DNA of 64,000 nucleotides from Phycisphaera sp. (GTDB lineage Bacteria; Planctomycetota; Phycisphaerae; Phycisphaerales; UBA1924): assembly GCA_020639255.1 (NCBI GenBank), contig JACKGZ010000006.1:1-64000 (forward strand). The letters are read 5' to 3'. Of the stretch, positions 1 through 8,452 are shown piece after piece. Within the stretch, counting starts at the first letter, position 1; each line of letters starts with the position of its first letter. The position numbers and the translations under genes were made by a program. The notes beneath the pieces are model-generated. The model did not search any database. It was given only the letters and a program-made list of their open reading frames with translations, and had not been told where the DNA came from.

Positions 1-312
1 AACAACCGCGTGCTCACGCACGGCTGTTGCCTCGGGGAGGTCGTGTCCGCGATTGCTCGGGCGGGTCTTAATCCAGAAGAGATCTGGGAGTTCATGCGCA
101 CGCAGCACTGCGTCCCGTCCCTCCACCCCAGAGATGAAGCCAGGGCGGGGATGGGCGATCCCGGGACACCGCTTCCTGAGCGGCTGACGCTCGCTGTCGC
201 GGCAGAGCAAGAGATCCCGGCGGTGTTCTTCGCCAACGGGCGTGTGAGGGTAGTGACCCACGATCGGGCCGCGAGGCTTGTGCCCAAGCTCGACAGGAGT
301 GTGCCCAGGTAG
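1..312 (+). CDS. 3' part of an unrecognised gene, cut by the left window edge
   Basis: The reading frame is open from base 1 to the TAG at 310-312, so this is most likely the last ~103 codons of a gene that begins outside the window; the in-frame GTG at 10 is not a convincing start. The peptide is GC-rich in codon use, like the host genes. It contains a C-C pair near its start (HGCCLGEV), a helical stretch with EEIWEF and a strand-like IPAVFFANGRVRVVTHD. There is no signal peptide, membrane segment or motif that I recognise. It converges on the TIR/SLOG operon, whose last stop lies 29 bases away on the other strand. It could also be a spurious open frame. Confidence 0.4.
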   Translation, partial: NNRVLTHGCCLGEVVSAIARAGLNPEEIWEFMRTQHCVPSLHPRDEARAGMGDPGTPLPERLTLAVAAEQEIPAVFFANGRVRVVTHDRAARLVPKLDRSVPR

Positions 313-341
313 AGCAGTGGCGATCGGATCACGTGTTGTTA

Positions 342-719
342 TCACGCGAGCAGTTTCTTGAGATTCTCCCAGTCCCATCGGTAAACACGGCCAGCGCCGG
401 GGACAGCCCAAGACGAGGAGCCGTCCTTGTATCCGATGATCTGGAAAGTTGTCTTCTTGAGCTCATTAGCAATCGCTATTTCTTTCAGGACTCCTGAAGC
501 GGATTTCGTTTTCGAGCCGAGCATTACGATGACGATTTCAGATCGTGTAATCGCAGCACGAGCCTTGGCGAGCCACTCACGTTCCGGGGCGGCTTCCTTG
601 AGCGACATATTGATGATCTCAAATGGGGAATCGGTGTGCTTTGCTTGTCCAATCATGAAATCCTTTAGGGCACGATCGTTGTCATAATCGAAGCTGATAA
701 ATACTCGTTTCTTGGCCAT
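342..719 (-). CDS. TIR-like (MTH538/ThsB-type) protein, last gene of the TIR/SLOG operon
   Basis: This 125-residue single-domain protein starts with the strand and loop RVFISFDYDND (residues 5-15), typical of the MTH538/DUF1863 branch of TIR-like domains that includes Thoeris ThsB. A central strand EIVIVMLGSKT (61-71) and the helix GVLKEIAIANEL with Glu80 follow, in the position of the TIR catalytic glutamate; family knowledge suggests NAD-derived signal nucleotide synthesis or NAD cleavage. It lies 27 bases downstream of the SLOG gene on the same strand. The start codon has a purine-rich AGGGG some 11 bases upstream. The domain call is firm; whether it is an active enzyme cannot be told from sequence. 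Confidence 0.78.
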   Translation of the reverse strand: MAKKRVFISFDYDNDRALKDFMIGQAKHTDSPFEIINMSLKEAAPEREWLAKARAAITRSEIVIVMLGSKTKSASGVLKEIAIANELKKTTFQIIGYKDGSSSWAVPGAGRVYRWDWENLKKLLA

Positions 720-746
720 CAGTGGAGCCCCTTTCTGGCAGATTAT

Positions 747-1325
747 CTATGGGAGCAAACGCCGGAACAAAGAGCGATACCGGAGACTAGATTCAAGATC
801 GTGGCGATCTGGTTGCCCGGCAGGGCCAATGCCGTCATCGAACAGCGTTTTCGCGACACCGCCTGTCGATGCGATGGGGATAACTCGGGCAGTCGGGTGC
901 ATGGATTGGAAGAGGTCGAGTTCTTCGTACAGCCCTTTCATTCCACCAATGAGAACGGCAGCCTGGTATTCCCGGAAGGCTAGCATTTGATTGCGCATCA
1001 GCGTGAGACTGTTATCGCGGTTATGGCCAGCTGAGGTCATGTGCAGATTCTGGAACTGCTTGGCAACCGCTGGTATCGCTTGGACAAAGTAGTCTGATTG
1101 AAAAATATGGACATTCTCAAGTGTCCCAATAGATCGTGCCGCGTGCTCAACGAGCGGAGAGATAGCCGGGTGCCCACCAAAGACAAGCTCAGACTTGGGT
1201 GTGGCAACCGACACTAGTGATAGAACCGCCTCTCGAACAAGCAAAGGGTCGCAATCTGCATTGAATGGCTTGCGATCCGGCACGCTGGCTGAGAGGAAAA
1301 TAGCCGTCACAGCGTTGCCATCCAC
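747..1325 (-). CDS. SLOG-superfamily nucleotide-sensing protein (SLOG cluster 3-like)
   Basis: This 192-residue protein has the Rossmann-like layout of SLOG domains: a first strand and loop AIFLSASVPD (8-17), a second strand LVFGGHPAISP (47-57) with the characteristic Gly-Gly loop, a third strand and loop AVLIGGMKG, and a late IPIASTGGVAK element. It resembles the family known as SLOG cluster 3 (LD_cluster3). SLOG domains bind NAD-derived nucleotides made by TIR enzymes, as in Thoeris ThsA, so this is a candidate sensor. No effector domain (SIR2, membrane segment or nuclease) is fused to it. Its start overlaps the end of the upstream TIR gene by 19 bases, which suggests translational coupling. 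Confidence 0.75.
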   Translation of the reverse strand: MDGNAVTAIFLSASVPDRKPFNADCDPLLVREAVLSLVSVATPKSELVFGGHPAISPLVEHAARSIGTLENVHIFQSDYFVQAIPAVAKQFQNLHMTSAGHNRDNSLTLMRNQMLAFREYQAAVLIGGMKGLYEELDLFQSMHPTARVIPIASTGGVAKTLFDDGIGPAGQPDRHDLESSLRYRSLFRRLLP

Positions 1326-2500
1326 TTATCAAGGGTATCGACTTGCTCGGACCGAAGCCCTTCACGAGCATTGAGCCAGTTAAGATGTTCGAGCCAGTCT
1401 GGAGCAGCACCTAATCCGTTATATGTGAGTCGGGTTTTCTTGGGATCATCGTTGGCAGTCAATCCGATCTCCTTCTCTTGAATGATGCGAGCATCAGGTA
1501 GGCCAACAACGGGTAAGACCTGCCCCAAAGCATTTCCGTCCCTTGTCAAGCGGATTGCCTTGAGCGGCTCGATTTCAGTACCGAGTCCGTAATGTTGTGC
1601 TAAATCAAGCACGTTCCCGATTACGTGCTCAAGCCGTAGTGCAAGTGCGCGTACGCGTGCAACCTCTGCTAAGCTCATGATATGCTGGAGTGCGTTCTGC
1701 GTGAGCCGACCCTGCGGGCCAGAGTCCTTATCCTCAAAGTCCGGCGTCTTAAGTGCGACTAGTTGGCATAGTTCGGTGCCTGGGCTGCGCGTATGTCCAG
1801 GCCAAAGAAGCTGAAGCATGCCCAGACCAAGGTCGTTTGCACGCGCGAGCTCCATATGCACCCACTCAGAGTCCAGCGCGTTGGGGCTGTCAAGAAAAAT
1901 CAGCAAGTCCGCACCAGCCATCCTGCACCAGAGACTTTGCTGAAAGTTAACGCCGCGTGCAACGGAGGCGGTGTCAAGGAAGGGTCGGAAACCCCGCATG
2001 GCCAGCGACGAGAACAACTGACTCGCAACGCCCTGAGAATCGGAACGCTTGTAGGAAATGAACGCTTGTCGCTCCGAGGGAACCAGCCGCAAGGATCGCA
2101 ACACGTCGGCGATGATTGCCTCTAGATCGGTCCATTCGGCGCCGTTTATGTGGTGGAGCAACTTTGGTACGGCAGCGGTGAATCCCTTAAGCGAGTCGAG
2201 AACAGGAAAGACAGCGAGGCCATTGCCTAGTAGAGTCTCAACGTATCTGAGCTCGCTGGGATCGGGCGATGACAGTCCGCTAGCCCAAAGTGCGCTGATC
2301 AACCGTGGATTGTCAGGTGGAACACCTATGTGGAGTACTACTTCGCGACCCATCGAGAGTCCTAGTGCAGTGACCTGTTCAGACAACTCGTCTTGCACTT
2401 CTTGCTCGTGCATCGCGGCATTAGGGCCAAGCAATGCGACATCGTACCGCGTGATCCTGTGAGTGGGCGTTGCCAAGGTCAGCTCCGCACGGTCAGCCAT
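1307..2500 (-). CDS. TIR-domain protein with unrecognised N- and C-terminal regions
   Basis: This is a 397-residue protein with a central TIR domain at about 145-235. Visible motifs are QAFISYKRSD (145-154), the FLDTASV segment, a strand ADLLIFLDSPNAL (197-209) and SEWVHMELA (211-219), with Glu217 at the catalytic position of NAD-hydrolysing TIRs. Residues 1-140 contain DVALLGPNA and VVLHIGVPPDNP and may be a sensor or a degenerate Rossmann domain. The C-terminal ~150 residues match nothing I know. Its start overlaps the preceding TIR gene by 22 bases and its end overlaps the SLOG gene by 19. It probably makes, or responds to, an NAD-derived signal within the operon. Confidence 0.75.
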   Translation of the reverse strand: MADRAELTLATPTHRITRYDVALLGPNAAMHEQEVQDELSEQVTALGLSMGREVVLHIGVPPDNPRLISALWASGLSSPDPSELRYVETLLGNGLAVFPVLDSLKGFTAAVPKLLHHINGAEWTDLEAIIADVLRSLRLVPSERQAFISYKRSDSQGVASQLFSSLAMRGFRPFLDTASVARGVNFQQSLWCRMAGADLLIFLDSPNALDSEWVHMELARANDLGLGMLQLLWPGHTRSPGTELCQLVALKTPDFEDKDSGPQGRLTQNALQHIMSLAEVARVRALALRLEHVIGNVLDLAQHYGLGTEIEPLKAIRLTRDGNALGQVLPVVGLPDARIIQEKEIGLTANDDPKKTRLTYNGLGAAPDWLEHLNWLNAREGLRSEQVDTLDKWMATL

Positions 2501-3006
2501 GACTTGGCTTCGACTAATATACCTCGGTGAGCTGCTGTGCTCGATGAGCCATCAAGTGTTAGTTCGCGATACAAGCCAACATATTCATTGCCCCGGTAGG
2601 TCTCGTGGTTGCGCTCGACGGGCAGTATTGCAACGCCGGCTTCTCCGTGCACTCCGTCGGCATACCCAAGTTCCCATGGAACCCAGCGTGATGCTAGTGC
2701 ATTGTTGGTTGCCAGAAGCAATAAGAGGTTGTTGCTATTTATGCGTTCTCGAATCAGGCGTGCGGTCATGACTGTAATTTCGGTGGGCAATCCGTCGTCG
2801 AGCCAGTCCACATATACTGCTGTACCTTGCGATTCGAGCGCTTCTTTGACAAGGAGTGCGAGATCCTTGTCTTTGCTACTGTGCGAGAGAAAAACAGATG
2901 TTGTGGCGTTTGCACGGGTATGCCTGCGCTGCGTACTCCGTCCAAGGGAAGGGCTTGAGTAGTTGCCGTATCTGCTTCGCAAACGTGACTCAGAAATAGC
3001 GGGCAT
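2479..3006 (-). CDS. TIR-domain protein, first gene of the TIR/SLOG operon
   Basis: This 175-residue protein has a basic, serine-rich N-terminal tail (1-35) followed by one TIR domain. Motifs are SVFLSHSSKDKD (37-48), AVYVDWLDDG (63-72), the hydrophobic strand NNLLLLLAT (92-100) and SRWVPWELGYADG (106-118), with Glu112 as the expected catalytic glutamate. It resembles the short TIR proteins common in defence islands. The ATG is preceded by GGAG with six bases of spacing, which makes the start secure. About 190 bases separate it from the next gene upstream, so the operon promoter should lie at about 3010-3150. Confidence 0.78.
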   Translation of the reverse strand: MPAISESRLRSRYGNYSSPSLGRSTQRRHTRANATTSVFLSHSSKDKDLALLVKEALESQGTAVYVDWLDDGLPTEITVMTARLIRERINSNNLLLLLATNNALASRWVPWELGYADGVHGEAGVAILPVERNHETYRGNEYVGLYRELTLDGSSSTAAHRGILVEAKSWLTVRS

Positions 3007-3147
3007 GATTAATCTCCAGTGCGTATCTGACTAGCTGACTGGCACACTCCAATGGATTTGATCGATAGCATACATTCTCTATGACTTTCTGCGAAACTAG
3101 TTCTGAATCTAGGCATAAATGAGATACGCAAGCCGGTTCACTAAGAT

Positions 3148-3162
3148 TGCCCGTTTCGGGCA
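3148..3162 (-). terminator. Short hairpin downstream of the PPC-repeat gene
   Basis: TGCCCG and CGGGCA form a six-pair stem around a TTT loop (read on the plus strand). It sits 36 bases past the stop of the minus-strand gene at 3198-5396. There is no clear T-run (AATCTT follows on the minus strand), so it is only a possible terminator. Confidence 0.35.
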
Positions 3163-3197
3163 GTGCATGGTCCTATGGCCCCATTGAAACCTCGCTC

Positions 3198-5090
3198 TCA
3201 ATTCACGACGGTCGCAGTTATTCCGTAGCTCCCGGTGTTGTCCCCGCCGTTCGCGCGGACGATGTACGTGTACGTGCCGCCGAGGACAATGTTCTGCAGG
3301 TTGATCTGAAAGCCGGAATCGATCGACTGCGACGCGATGAAGCTGCCGTTGGGGCCGTAGATGTCGACGCGCAGCAGGAACCCGGACCCACCCGTTTCGT
3401 TGATGGTCATCTGCAGATCTGACCCGGACGGTGCATCGATCGTGAACGTGTCGATGTCGCCGACATTGATCGATCCCGTGGCGAGCTGCCCGCTCGTGAG
3501 CTGGAGGTTGTCCGCGTCGAGTGTCGTGTCCGCGACGATCACCGTCAGGCTGTAGCTGCCAGTGGCAGTGCCCCCGTTGTCGCGGACGACGAAGGTGTAC
3601 ACGCCGCTCTGAGCAAGATTAAGCAGGTTGAGCTCGAACCCGGAGTCGAGGGATCTCGCGTCAAGGAACTCGCCGTCGGGGCCGTAGACCTCGACGAGGA
3701 GCAGGAAGCCCGACCCGCCGGTCTCTCCGATCGTCATGAGGAGATCGGTCCCGGCGGCTGCGTTGATGGTGAATGTATCGATGTCGCCGGTATTGATCGA
3801 TCCCGTCGCCGTCTGACCGCTTTGGAGCTGCGTGTTGTCGGCATCGATGGTCTGGTCGGCAACAACGGCCGTGAGGCTGTAGCTGCCGGTGGCGCTGCCG
3901 CCGTTGTCGCGGACGACGTATGTGTAGATCCCGGTGGTTGAGACGTTATAAAGGTCGAGCTGGAATCCCGCATCGAGGGCCACAAAATCGAGCAACTGGC
4001 CATTGGGACCATACACACTGACGTCGAGCACGAAGCCCGATCCCGCGGTTTCACCGATCGTGAAGAGCAGATCGTTGCCCGACGCAGCGCTGATGGTGAA
4101 AGTGTCGATGTCACCGATGTCGATCGATCCCGTCGTGGTCTGCCCGCTGAGAAGCGTGGTGTTGTCGGCGTCCATGGCAGAGTCGGCGACGACCGCAGTG
4201 AGGTTGTACGTCCCGGTGTTGATGCTGTCGCTGTCCCGGATAACGTAGGTGTACCTGCCCGGGGCGACGTTGAGCAGGTTGAGCTCAAATCCGCCGTCGA
4301 GCGTTCGTGACCGGATGAAACTTCCATCGGGGCCGTACACGTCGACGTGCATGACGAAGCCGCTGCCGCTGGTTTCCCCGATCGTGAGCAGCAGGTCCGA
4401 GCCCGAGGTGGCGTCCACGGTGAAGGTGTCGATGTCGCCGATATCGATCGCACCGGTCGTGGACTGACCGCTCGAGAGCTGGGTGTTGTCCGCGTCGATT
4501 GTGCTATCCGCAACCAACGCGGTCAGGCTGTAGCTTCCGACACTGTTGCTACCGTTCTCGCGGATGATGTAGGTGTACGTCCCGCCGGCGACGTTGTAGA
4601 GGTCGAGTCGGAAGCCCCCGTCCCTTGATTGCGATTCAATCAACTGACCGTTCGGGCCGTACACGCTCGTGTGAAGCACGAAGCTGGACCCCGTGGTTTC
4701 ACCGATCGAGAGAAGCAGATCGCTTCCCGGTGTGGCCTCGATCGTGAAGGTGTCGATGTCCCCAATGGCGATCGAGTCTGGGATCGATTGGCCGCTCGTG
4801 AGCTCGACGTTGTCGGCGTCGAGGGTCTGGTCTGCGACGATTGCCGTGAGCTGGTAGCTGCCGACAGCGTTGTCGCCGTTTTCCCGGATCACGAACGTGT
4901 AGGTGCCGCTCTCGGAGACGTTGAACGCGTCGAGCTGGAAGCCTCCCTCGACCGAGCGAGAGTCGATGAGCTGACCACTCGGGCCGTACAGCTCTGCTTG
5001 GAGCGTGAAGCTAGTCCCGGATGTCTCGCCGATTGAGAAGAGAATATCTGAGCCCGCGTTCGCGGTGAGCGTGTACGTGTCCACGTCCCC
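3198..5090 (-). repeat. Six tandem ~324 bp coding repeats (PPC-like domains)
   Basis: Each unit encodes about 108 residues beginning with GDIDTFT or a close variant. The joints contain the recurrent ADxTxDADN and LxSGQ segments. DNA similarity between units is high, which suggests internal duplication. Confidence 0.7.
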
Positions 5091-5396
5091 GAGCGGTGAG
5101 ATATCTCCCGCCACATCGAGACCGGTGCTGTCGCCGGAGGAGCAGATCGGCCCATTGGCGCCCTGGTTGAATGCCGCGACCCACGCCGAGAAATCAGCGG
5201 GCTCGACCGAGCCGTTCTGGTTCACATCGGCGGTCAGGTCGCCCGCGTTGAAGTTGGCCACCCACGCGGAGAAGTCCGCCGGCGACACGACGCCGTCGTT
5301 GTTCTGGTCCGCGCACAGTCGGTCCTGGCCGTGCGCCGTTGTCGACACAAGCATGGCAAGTACCGCTTTCCAACCGATCTTGCATAGTCCGGCCAC
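3198..5396 (-). CDS. Secreted dockerin-like protein with six PPC-like domains
   Basis: The start is taken as the GTG at 5396 because GGAG lies seven bases upstream; the ATG at 5426 has no such site. The 732-residue product begins with a signal peptide whose hydrophobic core AVLAMLVSTTAHG ends near residue 24. Next comes a dockerin-like pair of calcium loops, DQNNDGVVSPADFSAW and DVNQNGSVEPADFSAW (about 30-76). The rest is six tandem domains of ~108 residues, each with GD(I/V)DT(F/Y)T, IGET, YGP(N/D)G and (V/I)R(E/D)NG, matching bacterial pre-peptidase C-terminal (PPC) beta-sandwich domains. There is no peptidase domain. It is probably an extracellular or surface protein; its target is unknown. 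Confidence 0.75.
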   Translation of the reverse strand: MAGLCKIGWKAVLAMLVSTTAHGQDRLCADQNNDGVVSPADFSAWVANFNAGDLTADVNQNGSVEPADFSAWVAAFNQGANGPICSSGDSTGLDVAGDISPLGDVDTYTLTANAGSDILFSIGETSGTSFTLQAELYGPSGQLIDSRSVEGGFQLDAFNVSESGTYTFVIRENGDNAVGSYQLTAIVADQTLDADNVELTSGQSIPDSIAIGDIDTFTIEATPGSDLLLSIGETTGSSFVLHTSVYGPNGQLIESQSRDGGFRLDLYNVAGGTYTYIIRENGSNSVGSYSLTALVADSTIDADNTQLSSGQSTTGAIDIGDIDTFTVDATSGSDLLLTIGETSGSGFVMHVDVYGPDGSFIRSRTLDGGFELNLLNVAPGRYTYVIRDSDSINTGTYNLTAVVADSAMDADNTTLLSGQTTTGSIDIGDIDTFTISAASGNDLLFTIGETAGSGFVLDVSVYGPNGQLLDFVALDAGFQLDLYNVSTTGIYTYVVRDNGGSATGSYSLTAVVADQTIDADNTQLQSGQTATGSINTGDIDTFTINAAAGTDLLMTIGETGGSGFLLLVEVYGPDGEFLDARSLDSGFELNLLNLAQSGVYTFVVRDNGGTATGSYSLTVIVADTTLDADNLQLTSGQLATGSINVGDIDTFTIDAPSGSDLQMTINETGGSGFLLRVDIYGPNGSFIASQSIDSGFQINLQNIVLGGTYTYIVRANGGDNTGSYGITATVVN

Positions 5397-5528
5397 GTTC
5401 TCTCTCCTTTGTTGGTCGCATGACACCCATGGATCGAATCCATGATCACATCACTGAGCGTATCAGCTTTGGCGCGGAGGCATGCCGTGAGTACTCATGC
5501 TCACCATTCCTGAATGCACAGATTTGTG

Positions 5529-7559
5529 TCATTCCTCGATCCGCTGTGTTCGGAGGCTCTCGAGCCGTTGCAGGGTCTGAGTCGGCGTGCCGACGGAGAC
5601 GCTTGCTGGTGCGATTGTGCGAGCTCGTTGGATGGTCTCCTGCTCAAGCCACAGCACAAATTTGTGTCGACTTGGATGGAATGCAAGCCGTTCGATGTTC
5701 TTCGCCCAGTTGCTCTTGCCGGTCTCGACCTCGACAGCGAGCGACTTGCTCTCGCGTGTGGCGAGCACATCGAGCCTTCCGTCTGCGATTGGCACTTCCC
5801 GCTGGACGTTCCATCCGAGCGAGTCCAGCTGTTTCGCGATGCGGTCGCACCAGTACTCGTGGATCAGCGAGCCGTTGACCGGTGGCCGTATGACCCCTCG
5901 GTCCGAAGCCCACTCCAGGGCTCGGGCGCTGGGTTCGAGCAGCGTGGTCGAGCCTTCCGGTGTGCGGAGCGGGACGGCTGTCACCAGCCCCGATCCGAGG
6001 AGGGTCTTCTTGGCGCCGTCGCCGCGCCTCCTCGAGAGACCGAGCCTGCGGTAGCGCGTCATCACCCCGTCGACCGGGTGCGCGATGACATCCCTCAGGA
6101 GCATCCCCGCGTCGGGATGGACGCTCAGTATTCGATCGACCGGTCCTGGGAGCGATTCCGTCTCGGTGTGCGGGCTCTCAGGCCGCGGAATCGGCGGGAT
6201 CGGTTCCTCTAGTGGGTGTGCCGCCGCTTTGCAAGCGGGATCGGTGCTTCCGGCGTTTCCCCTGGCGTAGGGCCCGGTCAGGTGCAGCGCTTCGAGGTCA
6301 CGGTCGCTGACCGAGCCCTTCTGGATTTGCACCTTGGGCACATCGATCTGGACGGCCGAGGGCCAGTGCCCCGAGCGCACGACGGCTTGTCCGACGCCGA
6401 GTGCATGCAGGATCGACCTCTGGTCTTCGCGCAGCAGCAGGCTCCTCGCCGCGGTCTGCACGTCGGCCTGCTGGCCGAGCCGCATCGCCACGAAGGTGTG
6501 GAGGTTGGCGAGCGCGGTGTGGCTCATGTGGCTGGGCGTCTGGTCGACGACGATGAGCCCGAGGCCGAGTTCGCGGGCTTCTCTCAAAGACTGCTCGAGG
6601 ACCGATTCCCGCCCGGACTGGCTGAGCAGCCGGTGGGCCTCCTCGATGACACAGACCAGCCTGAGCTTCTCGCGTGAATGGGTGTGCATCATCGTCTGCA
6701 CGAGGTGTCGTACGACGACCGAGGCGAGGAACGCCCCGTCCGATGAGGACAGCCCGTCCAGCTCGATCACGGTGTGGTGATGGAGCAAGAGATCCAGATG
6801 CTCGCTCTGGCGCCGAGACGCGATCACTCTGCCCAGCGGCCCCTCGACCAGTGCGTCCAGAATGCGCATGAGCGTCTGTTTCCAGGCTTTCGCTCTCCCG
6901 GTGCCGGTCTCCTTGCGACAGTCGTCGCGGACGTCGCGCAGCGTCGGCGTGAGCGGAGGCAGCCGCTTCCTGGTCCGCTCGATCGCGGAGACCAGTGCCG
7001 AGACGGTCGCGTCCCCGCCGGTGAAGCTCTGTGAGATCAGCTCGGCCAGCTGCCGGTCGTGGTCCTCGGTCAAGACGCCGGGAGGAGGAGACAGGATGTT
7101 GAACCTGAGAGAAGAGGCCAGCCCGCGGGCAGTCGTCAGCACGCGGACCGGCGTTGGGAGAGAACGAGAGACGAGCGATCGGGCCGAGCGCTTGTAGTCG
7201 AAGAGCACCCAGGGGATGCGCTGCTCGATGAGCTGGACGAGCACATGTAAGACCAAGTTGCTCTTGCCCGAGCCCGACGAGCCGAAGACGCCGGTGTGGC
7301 GCATGAGCGAGCTGTGCGTGAGCCCGTAGCCCCCGAGAACGCGGTTGCCGTGGCGGATCCGTCCGAGCGAAATTGGACCCGAAGCCTGATCCCCTGAGGG
7401 CGGGTCGAGGAGCACGCCGCGTCCGGCCTGGCGGCGCATGAGTTCGGCGACGACCTCGAGTTCGTGGCGTTCCTGGCTGTCGCCGGTGAGCCACGCGTAG
7501 TCGAGCGTCTCGGTGTGCTCGCCGAGCAGGGGCCGCAGCCCCTCGGTGAGCTTGTTCAC
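5529..7559 (-). CDS. HerA/DUF87-type ATPase with C-terminal PD-(D/E)XK-like nuclease domain
   Basis: This 676-residue protein has Walker A GSSGSGKS at 93-100, a DYKR segment at 121-124 as in HerA/FtsK-type DNA translocases, Walker B LVCVIEEAH at 301-309 and a VVDQTPSH sensor-like stretch near 338-345. Residues ~475-555 look like a winged helix. The end (565-640) has GRLDVLA with Asp597 and AVEVETGKS with Glu610 and Glu612, which fits a PD-(D/E)XK-like nuclease core. The GTG start overlaps the methyltransferase stop by four bases (GTGA). It may translocate along and cut DNA that lacks the partner methylation, but that role is inferred. It could instead be a mobile-element DNA-processing ATPase. 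Confidence 0.72.
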   Translation of the reverse strand: MNKLTEGLRPLLGEHTETLDYAWLTGDSQERHELEVVAELMRRQAGRGVLLDPPSGDQASGPISLGRIRHGNRVLGGYGLTHSSLMRHTGVFGSSGSGKSNLVLHVLVQLIEQRIPWVLFDYKRSARSLVSRSLPTPVRVLTTARGLASSLRFNILSPPPGVLTEDHDRQLAELISQSFTGGDATVSALVSAIERTRKRLPPLTPTLRDVRDDCRKETGTGRAKAWKQTLMRILDALVEGPLGRVIASRRQSEHLDLLLHHHTVIELDGLSSSDGAFLASVVVRHLVQTMMHTHSREKLRLVCVIEEAHRLLSQSGRESVLEQSLREARELGLGLIVVDQTPSHMSHTALANLHTFVAMRLGQQADVQTAARSLLLREDQRSILHALGVGQAVVRSGHWPSAVQIDVPKVQIQKGSVSDRDLEALHLTGPYARGNAGSTDPACKAAAHPLEEPIPPIPRPESPHTETESLPGPVDRILSVHPDAGMLLRDVIAHPVDGVMTRYRRLGLSRRRGDGAKKTLLGSGLVTAVPLRTPEGSTTLLEPSARALEWASDRGVIRPPVNGSLIHEYWCDRIAKQLDSLGWNVQREVPIADGRLDVLATRESKSLAVEVETGKSNWAKNIERLAFHPSRHKFVLWLEQETIQRARTIAPASVSVGTPTQTLQRLESLRTQRIEE

Positions 7560-8452
7560 GCGGCGCGGTCACCCTTGTGCCTCGTCACGAAGGGATCGCC
7601 CTCGATCGCCTCGGTGCGGAGGATCAGCTGCCGCTCGCGGAGCTGCATCGGTTCGGCGCTGCGCTGTCTCGCCAATTCAACGAATTGGGATTCCAGTTCG
7701 TAGCCGATGGCTCTGCGTCCGAGGGCTCTTGCCACCTTGAGCGTCTGCCCCGAGCCCGCGAAGGGATCCAGTACCAGATCGCCCGGGTACGAGTAGAGCG
7801 AGATGAGGCGGTGGGGGACCTCCTCCGGGAACGGGCACGGGTGGTCGAGCCGCCCCGGCGGCACCGGAGAGATGGCCCAGACGTTGTTGAAGAGATCGCG
7901 CGTGACCAGCGGTGTGATCTCCATACGTGCTGAGTCCTTGGTTTCCTGCTCGACGCCGGCGAAGATCCTCGGCCCGGGCTTGCGGAAGACCAGGATCGAC
8001 TCGGTCAGCACATTCGGGTGGAAGTAGCCCGGGTACGGGTGCTGCACAAAGACGCCCGCCCGGTCGAGCGCCGAGCGTCCCTTGTGCCAGACCAGCTCGT
8101 GGAAGAGCTCCCAGCCGAGGTCACGGAAACGCTGACTCAGATCCGTCGGGATCGGGTAGCACCGGCCCCGAGACTGGATGCTGCCCGCCACAATCGCGCA
8201 GACGCCGCCGGGCTTGGTGACGCGGTACAGCTCGCCCGCGATCCGCTGCATGAGTGACAGATAGCTCTGGTAGCCATCGAAGCCCTCGGCGTACGTACGA
8301 GCCTTGTGCTTCGAGCGGTCCTTGGCATCGAACTTGGTGTAGTCCATCGCGTCGAAGTAGGGCGGGCTGGTGACGGTGAGCGTGATGGAGCCGTCCTCAA
8401 GCTCGCGCATCGACTCGCACGAGCCGTGGATCACACGGGCAGAGTCCGTCAC
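7556..8452 (-). CDS. DNA methyltransferase, beta-class TSPPY type (probably N4-cytosine)
   Basis: This 298-residue enzyme has the catalytic motif IV TSPPY at 28-32 ahead of the SAM-binding motif DPFAGSG at 229-235, the motif order of beta-class amino-methyltransferases. TSPPY is more usual in N4-cytosine enzymes than DPPY. KPGGVCAIVAG (80-90) and GYELESQFVELA are typical neighbouring motifs. It begins with GTG overlapping the upstream stop by four bases and ends overlapping the ATPase gene by four, so the three genes should be made together. The target site is unknown. It is probably the protective or discriminating component of a modification-dependent system. Confidence 0.82.
   Translation of the reverse strand: MTDSARVIHGSCESMRELEDGSITLTVTSPPYFDAMDYTKFDAKDRSKHKARTYAEGFDGYQSYLSLMQRIAGELYRVTKPGGVCAIVAGSIQSRGRCYPIPTDLSQRFRDLGWELFHELVWHKGRSALDRAGVFVQHPYPGYFHPNVLTESILVFRKPGPRIFAGVEQETKDSARMEITPLVTRDLFNNVWAISPVPPGRLDHPCPFPEEVPHRLISLYSYPGDLVLDPFAGSGQTLKVARALGRRAIGYELESQFVELARQRSAEPMQLRERQLILRTEAIEGDPFVTRHKGDRAA

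Noticed and set aside
3198..5090. A CRISPR array or intergenic satellite
   Set aside because: The ~324 bp repeats lie in one open frame and encode repeated PPC-like domains without spacers.
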